The notes under the pieces are model-generated. The model did no database searches. It saw only the letters and a list, made by a program, of their open reading frames with translations, and was not told the DNA's origin. Made by a program: the position numbers and the translations under genes. A stretch of DNA of 64,000 nucleotides from Nocardioides antri (GTDB taxonomy: Bacteria; Actinomycetota; Actinomycetes; Propionibacteriales; Nocardioidaceae): contig NZ_VUJW01000001.1 of assembly GCF_008373765.1 (NCBI RefSeq), forward strand, positions 682,189 through 746,188. The letters run 5' to 3'. How positions within the stretch are numbered: the first letter of the stretch is position 1; every line of letters begins with the position of its first letter. Positions 45,373 to 54,290 of the stretch are shown here, piece after piece.

Positions 45373-46307
45373 GGGTCCGGCGCTGGGTCGCCGTGGCCGT
45401 GTGCGGGACCCTGCTCCTCGGCTGCACCGACAGCTCGAGCGAGCCGGATGATCCCGCGCCGGGGCTGCCGCGGCCTGCGCCGGTCGAACAGCTGCCAGGG
45501 CGGGTCGTCGACACCGTCGGCGTCGCCTCGTTCAACGTCTACCGCCACCTGCCGCGCCGAGACGCGATGGCGGACGCAGTCAGACTGACCCGTGACGAAC
45601 AGGTCGACGTCATCGGCTGGCAGGAGACCAGGGCGGACTACTTCCCCGACGTACGCCGCCGGCTGGCCGGGCGTGGCTGGGACACCTGGCAGCTCTGGGA
45701 GCCGGCCGGCCCGTTCTGGCTGGCCGTCTCCTGGCGGCGTGACCGGTTCTCGCTGGTGGAGGGCTCGTGGACCGAGGCGCACGGCGGGGCGGGGCCGCAG
45801 CGCACCGACCTGCCGTTCCCCCCGCGCGGCTACATCGTCGTGACCCTGCGGCACCGGGAGAGCGGGAAGCTGCTCACGGTCGTCGACACCCACCTCAACC
45901 AGGGGATCGAGACGGGTGACCAGCTCCAGGACACGCTCAACGCGGACTACGCCAAGGAGCACCTGAAGCTCCTGGCGCAGGTCTGGGACCGGGTCCCGGG
46001 GGACCTCGTGAGCGGCACCGGCGACTACAACTTCGACTTCGCCGACGACTTCCGCGCCCGCCCGGAGGGCGGTGTCTGGGACACGCAGCACAGCCACGCG
46101 ACGCCGTCGTACGAGGTGCTGGGGCTCGACGGCGTCGCGCCGACCCGTGGGTCACGCTGGATCGACTACGTCTGGATCGCCGACCGCACCCTCCGGGTGG
46201 AGGCGCAGGACCGGGGGACCGGCCAGTTCGTCCGGCACGAGTCGCTGGGCGGCTTCGCGTCCGACCACCGGCCGCTGGTCGTGCAGATCCGCTGGTACGA
46301 CCGCTGA
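45369..46307 (+). CDS. Endonuclease/exonuclease/phosphatase-family lipoprotein
   Basis: A 312-aa predicted secreted lipoprotein. After MRVRRWVAVAVCGTLLLGC (lipobox LLGC) and an acidic Pro-rich linker, the EEP fold has GVASFNVYRHLP (Asn), VIGWQETRADYFP (Glu), VDTHLNQ (His), GTGDYNFDF (Asp) and the final FASDHRPLVVQI (catalytic Asp-His). All metal and catalytic residues of the family seem present. The substrate may be DNA, phosphoester or lipid headgroup. It is coupled to the kinase by GTGA. Confidence 0.82.
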   Translation: MRVRRWVAVAVCGTLLLGCTDSSSEPDDPAPGLPRPAPVEQLPGRVVDTVGVASFNVYRHLPRRDAMADAVRLTRDEQVDVIGWQETRADYFPDVRRRLAGRGWDTWQLWEPAGPFWLAVSWRRDRFSLVEGSWTEAHGGAGPQRTDLPFPPRGYIVVTLRHRESGKLLTVVDTHLNQGIETGDQLQDTLNADYAKEHLKLLAQVWDRVPGDLVSGTGDYNFDFADDFRARPEGGVWDTQHSHATPSYEVLGLDGVAPTRGSRWIDYVWIADRTLRVEAQDRGTGQFVRHESLGGFASDHRPLVVQIRWYDR

Positions 46308-46317
46308 GCCGGCTCGG

Positions 46318-47280
46318 TCACTCCTCGGTGAGGACCTCGTCCTCCGAGGCGTCGAAGGTGTCGCAGGCGCCGAGGTCGCCCGACTCGTAGCCGACCAGGA
46401 ACCAGTGCTTGCGCTGTCCGGAGGAGCCGTGGGTCCAGGTCTCCGGGTTGACCTGGCCCTGGGTCTTGCGCTGGATCCGGTCGTCGCCGACCGCCTCCGC
46501 CCCCTCGATCGCCAGGTCGATGTCCTCGTCGGAGAGGTCCTCGATGAGCACCTCGCCCGACTCGTCCTCGGTGGAGGTCGCGTGGTGCGCCCACATGCCG
46601 GCGTAGCAGTCGGCCTGGAGCTCCAGCCGCACGCCGAGCGAGGTCGGCCCGGTGTCGCGACTCCGGCTCGCCTCGGTCATGAACCCGAGCAGGTTCGAGA
46701 TGTGGTGGCCGTACTCGTGGGCGAGGACGTAGAACTCGACGAAGCCGCCGTCCGGGCCGCCCAGCTCGTCCTCGAGGACCTGGTCGAAGAACGTGGTGTC
46801 GAGGTAGATCGAGTCGTCGCCCGGGCAGTAGAACGGGCCGACCGAGGAGTCCGCGTTGCCGCAGGCGGTGCTCACCTGGCCGGAGAACGTCGTCAGGGTC
46901 TCGATCGGGCGGAACTTCCCGCCGAGCTCGGACTCCCAGTAGTCGGTCAGCGAGTTCTCGACCGCGACCCGGGCGCAGTCGTGGTCCTCGTTGGCGTCCT
47001 CACCGGTCTCGCAGTGGTCGTAGCGACCGCTGTCCTCGGCGTCGCTGAGGCGGCTTGCGGAGTAGGGGGAGCCGCCGCCGAGCAGGTCGAGGTTGAGGCA
47101 CTGCGAGAGGACGAAGAGCGCTATCAGCAAGATGACGCCGCCGATGCCACCGCGGGCGCCGAGGCCTCCGGGGATGGGCAGGCGCATGCCGCCACCCCCG
47201 CCGGGAAATCCCCCACCGCCAGATCGGGTGTCCCGCACGCGGGACCTGTCGAGCCGAGCCTTCGGATTGAACCTGACCAC
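46318..47280 (-). CDS. Neutral zinc metallopeptidase (YpfJ/KPN_02809 family)
   Basis: A 320-aa single-pass membrane protein. The N-terminus has a Gly-rich segment (RSGGGGFPGGGGG), then the helix GGVILLIALFVLSQCLNLDL; the rest is outside. The zinc site is VLAHEYGHHISNLLGF (HExxH), with the third ligand probably in LELQADCYAGMWAHH (E/D). Cysteines CETGED, CAR, CGN and CPG suggest disulfides. The start is GTG, with TAGGGT 6 bases upstream. It is divergent from the ABC-F gene. The substrate is unknown. Confidence 0.9.
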   Translation of the reverse strand: MVRFNPKARLDRSRVRDTRSGGGGFPGGGGGMRLPIPGGLGARGGIGGVILLIALFVLSQCLNLDLLGGGSPYSASRLSDAEDSGRYDHCETGEDANEDHDCARVAVENSLTDYWESELGGKFRPIETLTTFSGQVSTACGNADSSVGPFYCPGDDSIYLDTTFFDQVLEDELGGPDGGFVEFYVLAHEYGHHISNLLGFMTEASRSRDTGPTSLGVRLELQADCYAGMWAHHATSTEDESGEVLIEDLSDEDIDLAIEGAEAVGDDRIQRKTQGQVNPETWTHGSSGQRKHWFLVGYESGDLGACDTFDASEDEVLTEE

Positions 47281-47286
47281 CTCTGC

Positions 47287-47292
47287 ACCCTA
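47287..47292 (-). promoter_or_regulatory. -10 box for the metallopeptidase gene
   Basis: TAGGGT on the minus strand ends 6 bases before the GTG at 47280, consistent with a leaderless mRNA. Confidence 0.5.
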
Positions 47293-47347
47293 GGGGATGC
47301 TCCCGTTTGGGCCGGGGTGTCCGCTCCGTGGGAGACTGAGCCACGTC

Positions 47348-48946
47348 ATGATCACGGTTCACCAGCTCGAGGTCAGAGCCGGTGCCCGGCTCCTGATGGA
47401 GGACGTCACCTTCCGGGTCGCCGCGGGCGACAAGGTCGGCCTGGTCGGCCGCAACGGCGCCGGCAAGACGACGCTCACCAAGATCCTCGCCGGTGAGGCA
47501 CTGCCCGCCAGCGGGTCGGTCTCCGCGAACGGCGAGGTCGGCTACCTGCCGCAGGACCCCCGCACCGGTGACCCCGACCAGCTCGCCCGCGAGCGGATCC
47601 TGTCCGCACGCGGCCTCGACGACGTCGTACGACGCCTCCGGGCGTCCGAGGTCGAGATGGGCAGCGACGACCCGACGACCCGGGAGCGCGCGATGCGGCG
47701 CTACGAGCGGGCCGACGCCGAGCTGCACGCCGGTGGCGGCTACGCGGCCGAGTCGGAGGCGGCGTCGATCGCGCACAGCCTCGGCATCACCGACCGGCTC
47801 CTCGGCCAGCCGTTGAAGACGCTCTCCGGTGGCCAGCGGCGCCGGGTCGAGCTCGCGCGGATCCTCTTCTCCGACGCCGGGACGCTCCTCCTCGACGAGC
47901 CGACCAACCACCTCGACGCGGACTCGATCGTGTGGCTCCGCGACTTCCTCAAGGCGTTCACCGGCGGCCTGGTCGTCATCAGCCACGACACCGACCTCCT
48001 CGAGGCGACGGTCAACCGCGTGCTCCACCTCGACGCCAACCGGGCGGTCATCGACACCTACAACATGGGCTGGAAGGCCTACCTCCAGCAGCGCGAGACC
48101 GACGAGAAGCGGCGCAAGCGCGAGCGCACCAACGCCGAGGCGAAGGCGAAGACGCTCACCGACCAGGCCAACAAGATGCGCGCCAAGGCCACCAAGGCGC
48201 AGGCGGCGCAGTCGATGCTGAAGCGGGCCGAGCGGATGCTGGCCGGCGTCGAGGCCGAGCGGCAGTCGGACCGGGTGGCGCGGATCGCGTTCCCGAAGCC
48301 CGCGCCGTGCGGCAAGACCCCGCTGACGGCTGCCGAGCTCTCGAAGTCCTACGGCTCGCTCGAGGTGTTCACCGACGTCGACCTCGCGATCGACAAGGGG
48401 TCGCGGGTCGTCATCCTCGGCCTCAACGGAGCCGGCAAGACCACGCTGCTGCGGATCCTCGCCGGTCTCGACCAGCCCGACACCGGCAAGGTCGTCCCGG
48501 GCCACGGCCTCAAGCTCGGCTACTACGCCCAGGAGCACGAGACGCTCGACGTCAACCGCACCGTGCTGGAGAACATGCAGTCAGCGGCACCACAGCTGAC
48601 CGACACCGAGGCCCGCTCCGTGCTCGGGTCGTTCCTGTTCTCCGGCGAGGACGCCCACAAGCCCGCAGGCGTGCTCTCCGGCGGGGAGAAGACCCGGCTG
48701 GCGCTGGCGAGCCTGGTCGTGTCCGCCGCCAATGTGCTGCTGCTCGACGAGCCGACCAACAACCTCGACCCGGCGTCCCGCGAGGAGGTGCTGGCCGCGA
48801 TCCGCTCCTACGAGGGCGCGATCGTGCTGGTCACCCACGACGAGGGCGCCGTCCACGCTCTCGAGCCGGACCGCGTCCTCATCCTCCCCGACGGGGTCGA
48901 GGACCTCTGGAACGCGGACTACGCCGACCTCGTCGCGCTGGCCTGA
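47348..48946 (+). CDS. ABC-F family ATPase
   Basis: A 532-aa soluble protein with two ABC domains and no membrane part; ABC-F proteins act on ribosomes in translation control or antibiotic protection. Walker A GRNGAGKTT (near residue 37) and GLNGAGKTT (near 360); signatures LSGGQRRRVEL and LSGGEKTRLAL; Walker B LLLDEPTNHLD and LLLDEPTNNLD. The linker between (QQRETDEKRRKRERTNAEAK onward) is a charged coiled coil, the P-site tRNA-interacting part. M. tuberculosis Rv1473 occupies the same position. The ATG at 47348 is used; a 17-residue upstream extension looks spurious. Confidence 0.94.
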   Translation: MITVHQLEVRAGARLLMEDVTFRVAAGDKVGLVGRNGAGKTTLTKILAGEALPASGSVSANGEVGYLPQDPRTGDPDQLARERILSARGLDDVVRRLRASEVEMGSDDPTTRERAMRRYERADAELHAGGGYAAESEAASIAHSLGITDRLLGQPLKTLSGGQRRRVELARILFSDAGTLLLDEPTNHLDADSIVWLRDFLKAFTGGLVVISHDTDLLEATVNRVLHLDANRAVIDTYNMGWKAYLQQRETDEKRRKRERTNAEAKAKTLTDQANKMRAKATKAQAAQSMLKRAERMLAGVEAERQSDRVARIAFPKPAPCGKTPLTAAELSKSYGSLEVFTDVDLAIDKGSRVVILGLNGAGKTTLLRILAGLDQPDTGKVVPGHGLKLGYYAQEHETLDVNRTVLENMQSAAPQLTDTEARSVLGSFLFSGEDAHKPAGVLSGGEKTRLALASLVVSAANVLLLDEPTNNLDPASREEVLAAIRSYEGAIVLVTHDEGAVHALEPDRVLILPDGVEDLWNADYADLVALA

Positions 48947-51490
48947 CTACTCCTCGGCGATCGCCTCGAGCACGTTCATCCGGGAGGCCCGGATCGAAGG
49001 GACCACCGCGGCGAGCACGCCGACCACGACGGCGATCACCAGGAAGACAACGAGCTGCGAGAGCGGCAGGGCGAGGCTGGTCAGGTCGTCCTTGAGCGTC
49101 TCGCGCAGGGTCACCCCGATGACGAGGCCCAGACCGAGGCCGAGCACCGCGCCGAGCACGGCGATCGCCACGGACTCCAGGGTGATCATCCGCCGCAGCC
49201 GGCGCCGGCTCATGCCGATCGCGCGGAGGAGCCCGACCTCGCGGGTGCGTTCGATGACGCTGAGACCGAGGGTGTTGACGATGCCGAAGACCGCGATGAC
49301 GATCGCCAGCGCGAGCAGGCCGTAGATGATGTAGAGCAGCTGGTTGACCTGGTCGCGGATCGAGTCGCTGAAGCCCTCCTTGTCGTAGACCGCGACGATC
49401 GGGACGTCGGACGCGGCGTCGTCGAGGTCGTTCTTGACGGTCTCCGGGTCGGCGCCGTCCTCCATCAGGATGCTGATCGAGGTGTCCTGGCGGGTCAGCC
49501 CCGCGTTCTCGATCTGCTCCAGCGGGACGTTGATCGGCGCGGTGACCTCGGACGACTTGACGATCCCGACGACCTCCAGCTGGAGCTTCGAGCCACCCGG
49601 GAAGGTCAGGTCGAGGGGATCGCCCAGCGCGAGGTCGTGCTCCTCGGCGAAGTCGTCGTAGACGAAGGCCTCCGGACCTTGCAGGTCGATCCGGCCCTCC
49701 TCCACCTCGAGGTCGTAGACGTCGGTGAACGCGGCGTCGTTGCCGGCGACCGACTCGGTGTCGCCGGCGTACCTCGCGCCGACCCACTGCTGCCGGCTGA
49801 CGACCGAGACCCCGTCGACGTCCTCGAGCGCGTCGCCGACCGTTGTCGAGAACGGCATGAAGTTCACGCTCTGCACGAGGTAGTCGGCGGTGAACTCCTC
49901 GTCGACCAGGTCGTCGATCGACTCGTTCATCGACGCGGCCAGCACGCCGATGGTCGACACGAGAGCGAGCCCGATCATCAGCGCCGACGCGGTCGCGCCG
50001 GTGCGCCGCGGGTCGCGCAGGGCGTTCTCGCCCGCGAGCCGCCCCGGCGCACCGAACAGGCGCCCGAACACGGCGCGGCACCCGACGAGGACGGGCCTCC
50101 CGAGGATGGGGCTGATCACCGCGACGGTGAGGATCCAGATCACCGCTCCGATGCCGACCCAGAGCGCGTCGGGTCCTGGTGCACCCACCACCCCCCAGGC
50201 TGCGAGCGCGGCGCCCACGACAAGGAGCGCACCGCCGACGGTCGCACGGCGCCCGAGCGGGGCGGGGGCGTGCGGCGACTCGGCGCGCATCGCCGCGACC
50301 GGGGCGACCCGCCCGGCGCGCCGCGAGGGGACGTAGGCCGCCACCATCGTGACGACGACACCGACGACGTAGCTGACGATGACCGCGCTCGCAGTCAGGT
50401 CGAGCGCGTTGCCGGCGATGTCGAGCCCGATCGCCCGGAACAGAGCAGCAAGACCTCGCGAGAGCAGCCAGCCCAGCCCGATGCCGATCGTCGACGCGAC
50501 GAAGGACAGAACCAGGGCCTCGAGGAGGACGGACCGGGTCACCTGCTCGCGGGCGGCGCCGAGGGCGCGCATCAGCGCCAGCTCGCGCGACCGCTGGGCG
50601 ACCAGGATCGAGAAGGTGTTGAGGATGATGAACCCGCCGACGAGCACCGCGATGCCCGCGAAGATCAGCAGGAAGATCTTGACGATGCCGAGGAACTCGC
50701 CGATGGCCGCCTGCGACTCGTCGGCGACCTTGTCGCCGGTGACCGCCTCGAAGCCGTCCGGCGCGACCTTCTCGGCCGCGGCGGCGAGCTCCTCCTGCGA
50801 CACCCCGTCCGCCGCGGTGAGGCTTACCCGGTTGTAGACGTCGTGACCGTTGAGGAACAGCTCCTGCGCACCCTCGGTGGAGAAGATGAGCAGCGTCGCC
50901 CCTGCGGTGCCACCGCCGTTGAACTCAGCGGTGCCGACGAGGGTGGCGGTCTGCTCGATCTCGCCGTACGGCGCCAGCAGCTGAACCTCGTCGCCGAGCT
51001 CGTAGTCGCCGTTCTCGGCCGCGCCGGTGTCGAGCACGATCTCGTCGGTGCCCTCCGGCCAGTGACCGCTGTCGAGCTCGAGGATCGAGCCGCCGTCCAT
51101 GTTGGGGCCGTCGTGGTAGTTGAACGCCAGCGTGGGCGCGCCGGTGCCACCGACGAGGGTGCCGTCGGAGGCGAGCAGGCTCATCCCGAACCCGGCGATG
51201 TCGCCGTCGGCCCGCTCGACCTCGGGCAGCGCCTCGAGGTCGGCGATCGCCTCCGGGGTCACCACGTTCTTCGGTGTGCCGGAGTAGCCGGCATCGAACT
51301 CGGCGAAGTCCTTCGCGCGGACGACACCGTCGGGCGTCGAGCCGTAGATGATGCCGTCGAACGTGGTCGACAGGCCGTTGCTGAAGACGAGCACGCCGGA
51401 GAGGAACGCGACGCCGAGCACGATCGACAGGCCGCTCATGACGAGGCGGACCTTGCGCGCGAGCAGGTTGCGCAGGGTGAGCTTGAACAT
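48947..51490 (-). CDS. MacB/FtsX-type ABC transporter permease
   Basis: An 847-aa membrane protein. Helix 1 follows MFKLTLRNLLARKVRLVMSG; a large outer domain (residues 50-250) precedes three helices (about 265-380) including AILVGGFIILNTFSILVAQRSRELALMRALGA-type FtsX sequence, further helices near 410-490, a second outer domain (510-700) and three final helices with the same core (LSVIERTREVGLLRAIGMSR). This is the duplicated form common in actinobacteria. It abuts the convergent ABC-F gene with no gap and is 2 bp after its ATPase. The substrate is unknown. Confidence 0.9.
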   Translation of the reverse strand: MFKLTLRNLLARKVRLVMSGLSIVLGVAFLSGVLVFSNGLSTTFDGIIYGSTPDGVVRAKDFAEFDAGYSGTPKNVVTPEAIADLEALPEVERADGDIAGFGMSLLASDGTLVGGTGAPTLAFNYHDGPNMDGGSILELDSGHWPEGTDEIVLDTGAAENGDYELGDEVQLLAPYGEIEQTATLVGTAEFNGGGTAGATLLIFSTEGAQELFLNGHDVYNRVSLTAADGVSQEELAAAAEKVAPDGFEAVTGDKVADESQAAIGEFLGIVKIFLLIFAGIAVLVGGFIILNTFSILVAQRSRELALMRALGAAREQVTRSVLLEALVLSFVASTIGIGLGWLLSRGLAALFRAIGLDIAGNALDLTASAVIVSYVVGVVVTMVAAYVPSRRAGRVAPVAAMRAESPHAPAPLGRRATVGGALLVVGAALAAWGVVGAPGPDALWVGIGAVIWILTVAVISPILGRPVLVGCRAVFGRLFGAPGRLAGENALRDPRRTGATASALMIGLALVSTIGVLAASMNESIDDLVDEEFTADYLVQSVNFMPFSTTVGDALEDVDGVSVVSRQQWVGARYAGDTESVAGNDAAFTDVYDLEVEEGRIDLQGPEAFVYDDFAEEHDLALGDPLDLTFPGGSKLQLEVVGIVKSSEVTAPINVPLEQIENAGLTRQDTSISILMEDGADPETVKNDLDDAASDVPIVAVYDKEGFSDSIRDQVNQLLYIIYGLLALAIVIAVFGIVNTLGLSVIERTREVGLLRAIGMSRRRLRRMITLESVAIAVLGAVLGLGLGLVIGVTLRETLKDDLTSLALPLSQLVVFLVIAVVVGVLAAVVPSIRASRMNVLEAIAEE

Positions 51491-51492
51491 CG

Positions 51493-52266
51493 TCAGGGTG
51501 TCCCGGCTGCCGCCGCGACGAGCGTCTGGAGCGCGGTCATGTGCTCGAGGATCTGCTCGCGGTCGGGGTTGTCGATCGCGTCGACGACCTGGCCGTCGGC
51601 GAGGAAGATCACCCGGTCGCAGTACGACGCCGCCACCGCGTCGTGGGTCACCATGACGACCGTCTGGCCGAACTCGTCGACGCTGCGCCTCAGGAACGAC
51701 AGCACCTCGGCGCCCGACGTGCTGTCGAGGTTGCCGGTCGGCTCGTCCGCGAAGACGATCGACGGCTTGCTCGCGAGCGCCCGGGCGCACGCGACGCGCT
51801 GCTGCTGGCCGCCCGACATCTCGCTCGGCCGGTGCCCGAGCCGGTCGCGCAGGCCCACCGCGTCGACCACCATGTCGAACCAGGCCTGGTCGGGCTTGGT
51901 GCCGGCCAGGTCGAGGGGGAGGAGGATGTTCTCCTTCGCGGTCAGCGTGGGGATCAGGTTGAAGGCCTGGAAGACGAACCCGACCCGGTCCCGGCGCAGG
52001 GCCGTGAGCGCCTTGTCGCTGAGGCCGGACAGGGAGGTGCCGTCGACCTCGACGGTGCCGGAGGTCGGGGTGTCGAGGGCGGCCAGGCAGTGCATCAGGG
52101 TCGACTTGCCCGAGCCCGAGGGGCCCATGATGGCGGTGAACTTGCCGGCCTCGAGGTCGACGGTGACGCCGGCGAGGGCGTGGACTTCCGACTGGCCGGA
52201 GCCGTACACCTTGCGCAGGTCGACGGCACGTGCGGCTACAGGCGGGCGATGGGGGGCGCTCGTCAT
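51493..52266 (-). CDS. MacB/LolD-type ABC transporter ATP-binding protein
   Basis: A 257-aa ATPase partner of the FtsX-type permease that follows. DLRKVYGSGQSEVHALAGVT, Walker A GPSGSGKST (near residue 50), signature MSGGQQQRVACARAL, Walker B IVFADEPTGNLDS and switch VTHDAVAA are all intact. The ATG at 52266 is chosen because MTSAPHRPPVAARAVDL fits the family; an in-frame ATG earlier would add about 15 residues. The pair forms its own operon, separate from the queA-like operon upstream. Confidence 0.93.
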   Translation of the reverse strand: MTSAPHRPPVAARAVDLRKVYGSGQSEVHALAGVTVDLEAGKFTAIMGPSGSGKSTLMHCLAALDTPTSGTVEVDGTSLSGLSDKALTALRRDRVGFVFQAFNLIPTLTAKENILLPLDLAGTKPDQAWFDMVVDAVGLRDRLGHRPSEMSGGQQQRVACARALASKPSIVFADEPTGNLDSTSGAEVLSFLRRSVDEFGQTVVMVTHDAVAASYCDRVIFLADGQVVDAIDNPDREQILEHMTALQTLVAAAAGTP

Positions 52267-52331
52267 GAGGTTCACCTTGCCCGATCGCCGGTGGTGGCGC
52301 ATCGGGATATCCCCTGAGGCGACCCCGGGGT

Positions 52332-53420
52332 TCAGCCGCGGGCCGGGAGCAGCAGCGCCGAGTCCCCGAACTCGTGCCACAGGTAGCGCGCCTCGACGGC
52401 GGCGGCATAGGCCCGCTGGGTGAGCTCGCGCCCGGCGACGGCCTCGACGAGGAGCAGGTGCGAGGCCTCCGGGTCGTGCCACCCGGTGATCAGACCGTCC
52501 ACGATCCGGGGCGGGTCGGCGGGGGTCACGACACGCGACGTCCAGCCGCGGGCTGCAACCACAGTGGCGCCGTCCCCGGTGCTGTGCACTGCCGACTCCA
52601 GGGCGCGGGTGACGGTCGTGCCGACCGCGACCACCCGGCCGCCGCCGGCGCGGGCGGCGTTGACGACCGCGGCGGTCGTCGCAGTCACCTCGAACCGCTC
52701 CGGCTGCGGAGCCTCGCCGGCCTCCTGCGAGGAGACGCCGGTGTGCAGCGTGACGGGGGCGACGACCACGCCGCGGGCGACGAGACGCGTCACCAGGTCC
52801 GCGGTGAACGGACGGCCCGCCGACGGCATCTCCGCGCTGCCGGGCCGATGGCCGAAGACGGTCTGGTAGTCGGCCAGCGGGTAGCGGTCGGCCAGGTAGC
52901 CGTAGGAGATCGGCCGGCCGTAGCGGCGCGCGACGCCGGGGAGGTCTCCGTGGACGACCTCCGCCTGCCAGAGCCTGTTCCCGGTCCCGGTGGGCGAGGA
53001 GTGCGGCTCGGGGTACGGCGCCAGCAGGCGCAACCGGGCGGCACCCGCAGCGATCTCCAGCACGTCGCCGGGCTCCGCGTCGAGCACGGCGCGATCGGCA
53101 TCGGGCGCGCGTCGTACCTCCACCACCCAGGTGCCCTCGGGCAGGGGCGTGGCGAGGTGGACGACCACCGGGCCGTGGCGGTCCGAGAGCGCGTCGAGCT
53201 GTGCCGCGACGGTCGCGGAGTCGTTCACGACGACGACATCGCCGGGGTGGAGGTGCTCGGGGAGGTGGGTGAACCGGGTGTGGTTGAGCCCGCGCTCCCC
53301 GTCGGAGACCAGCAGCCTGACCCGGTCCCGGGCGACGCCGCGTCGCTCCGCCGGAGCAGGCGCGAAGACCGAGCGGGGAGCAGCGAAGCTGGTGGCGGGA
53401 CGCTCGTCGAGAAGGGGCAT
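52332..53420 (-). CDS. QueA-like S-adenosylmethionine:tRNA ribosyltransferase-isomerase
   Basis: A 362-aa QueA-family protein. Family marks: HTRFTHLPEHLHPGDVVVVN, the central YGRPISYGYLADRYPLADYQ, GSAEMPSAGRPFTADLVTRL and APVTLHTGVSS. True QueA makes epoxyqueuosine in tRNA from SAM. No other queuosine gene is in the window, and many actinobacteria that keep this paralogue lack the pathway, so the substrate may differ. It lies 1 bp after the SDR gene and shares its MerR-type promoter. The ATG at 53420 is preferred to one 9 codons upstream because the latter overlaps the SDR. Confidence 0.83.
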   Translation of the reverse strand: MPLLDERPATSFAAPRSVFAPAPAERRGVARDRVRLLVSDGERGLNHTRFTHLPEHLHPGDVVVVNDSATVAAQLDALSDRHGPVVVHLATPLPEGTWVVEVRRAPDADRAVLDAEPGDVLEIAAGAARLRLLAPYPEPHSSPTGTGNRLWQAEVVHGDLPGVARRYGRPISYGYLADRYPLADYQTVFGHRPGSAEMPSAGRPFTADLVTRLVARGVVVAPVTLHTGVSSQEAGEAPQPERFEVTATTAAVVNAARAGGGRVVAVGTTVTRALESAVHSTGDGATVVAARGWTSRVVTPADPPRIVDGLITGWHDPEASHLLLVEAVAGRELTQRAYAAAVEARYLWHEFGDSALLLPARG

Positions 53421-53421
53421 C

Positions 53422-54150
53422 TCAGACCACCGCCCGGTCCGCCGCACGGAGCGCGGGGAAATCGGCGGCGCGGTAGCGGCCCGACGGGGGCCGGCTGGAC
53501 AGCAGGGCGAGCAGGTGCGGGACGACGGTCTCCGGGAGCGGGCGGTCGGAGATGTCCTCGCCCGGGAACCAGTCCTGGTGCATCTGGGTCCGCATGTCGC
53601 CCGGGTCGACGGCGTACGCCGTGATCTCGGGGTTCTCGGCGGCGAAGGTCAGCGTGATGTGGTCCAGCCCCGCCTTCGAGGCGCTGTAGAGCCCCCACCC
53701 GGCGTAGTGCTCGACCGCTGCGTCGGACGAGATCGAGAGGAGCACCCCGCGGGAGGCGGCGAGCCTCGGCAGCAGCAGCGACGTGAGGACGAGCGGCGCG
53801 CCGACGTTGTGGCGCCAGACGTACTGCAGGTCCTCCGGCGTCGTGTCGGCCAGCAGGCGGTGCCGGGTGTCCCCGCTGATCGGTCCGAGCGCGCTGGCGT
53901 TGTGGACGAGGAGGTCGAGACCGCCGCGCTCGTCGACGGCCGCGCGGAGCGCGTCGCGGTGGCCGGCGTCGGTGACGTCGCCCGGGATCGCGGTGATCCG
54001 GTCGGCGCCGGGGAGGTCACGGAGGCGGTCGAGGCGGGCGGCGTCGCGGCCGTCGGTCACGACGTGCCAGCCCTGGTCGGAGAGTGCGGCCACGAGCGCG
54101 CGGCCGAGGCCGGCGCTGCCGCCGGTGATGAGTGCTGTCTTGGTGGTCAT
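53422..54150 (-). CDS. Short-chain dehydrogenase/reductase
   Basis: A 242-aa SDR. The nucleotide-binding motif is TGGSAGLGRAL near the N-terminus, then DVTDAGHRDAL, NASALGP, the catalytic SISSDAA..Y-x-x-x-K (GLYSASKAGLDHI) and AVDPGDMRTQM. The substrate is unknown. It is first of a two-gene operon with the QueA-like gene, and the promoter has a MerR-type layout, pointing to induction by a small molecule or stress. Confidence 0.88.
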   Translation of the reverse strand: MTTKTALITGGSAGLGRALVAALSDQGWHVVTDGRDAARLDRLRDLPGADRITAIPGDVTDAGHRDALRAAVDERGGLDLLVHNASALGPISGDTRHRLLADTTPEDLQYVWRHNVGAPLVLTSLLLPRLAASRGVLLSISSDAAVEHYAGWGLYSASKAGLDHITLTFAAENPEITAYAVDPGDMRTQMHQDWFPGEDISDRPLPETVVPHLLALLSSRPPSGRYRAADFPALRAADRAVV

Positions 54151-54156
54151 GCACCC

Positions 54157-54187
54157 ATCGTGAAACTTAAAGTTAACTTGAAGTCAA
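54157..54187 (-). promoter_or_regulatory. MerR-type promoter (19-bp spacer with palindrome) for the SDR operon
   Basis: On the minus strand TTGACT (54182-54187) and CACGAT (54157-54162) are separated by 19 bp. The palindrome ACTTAAAGTTAACTTGAAGT (54165-54184; perfect core AAGTTAACTT) fills the spacer. This long spacer with a central dyad is the hallmark of MerR-family activated promoters; the core AAGTTAACTT also occurs in the SoxR box. The -10 ends 6 bases before the ATG, so the mRNA may be leaderless. No MerR gene is in the window. Confidence 0.7.
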
Positions 54188-54290
54188 GGGCTCGGTCGGG
54201 GGAGATGAACGCGATCGGGATCGGCTGTTCCGCGCCCGCCGCGCTGCACTTCCCGCTCATCTCGCCGGACTGACGTGCCAGAGTGGGTCC

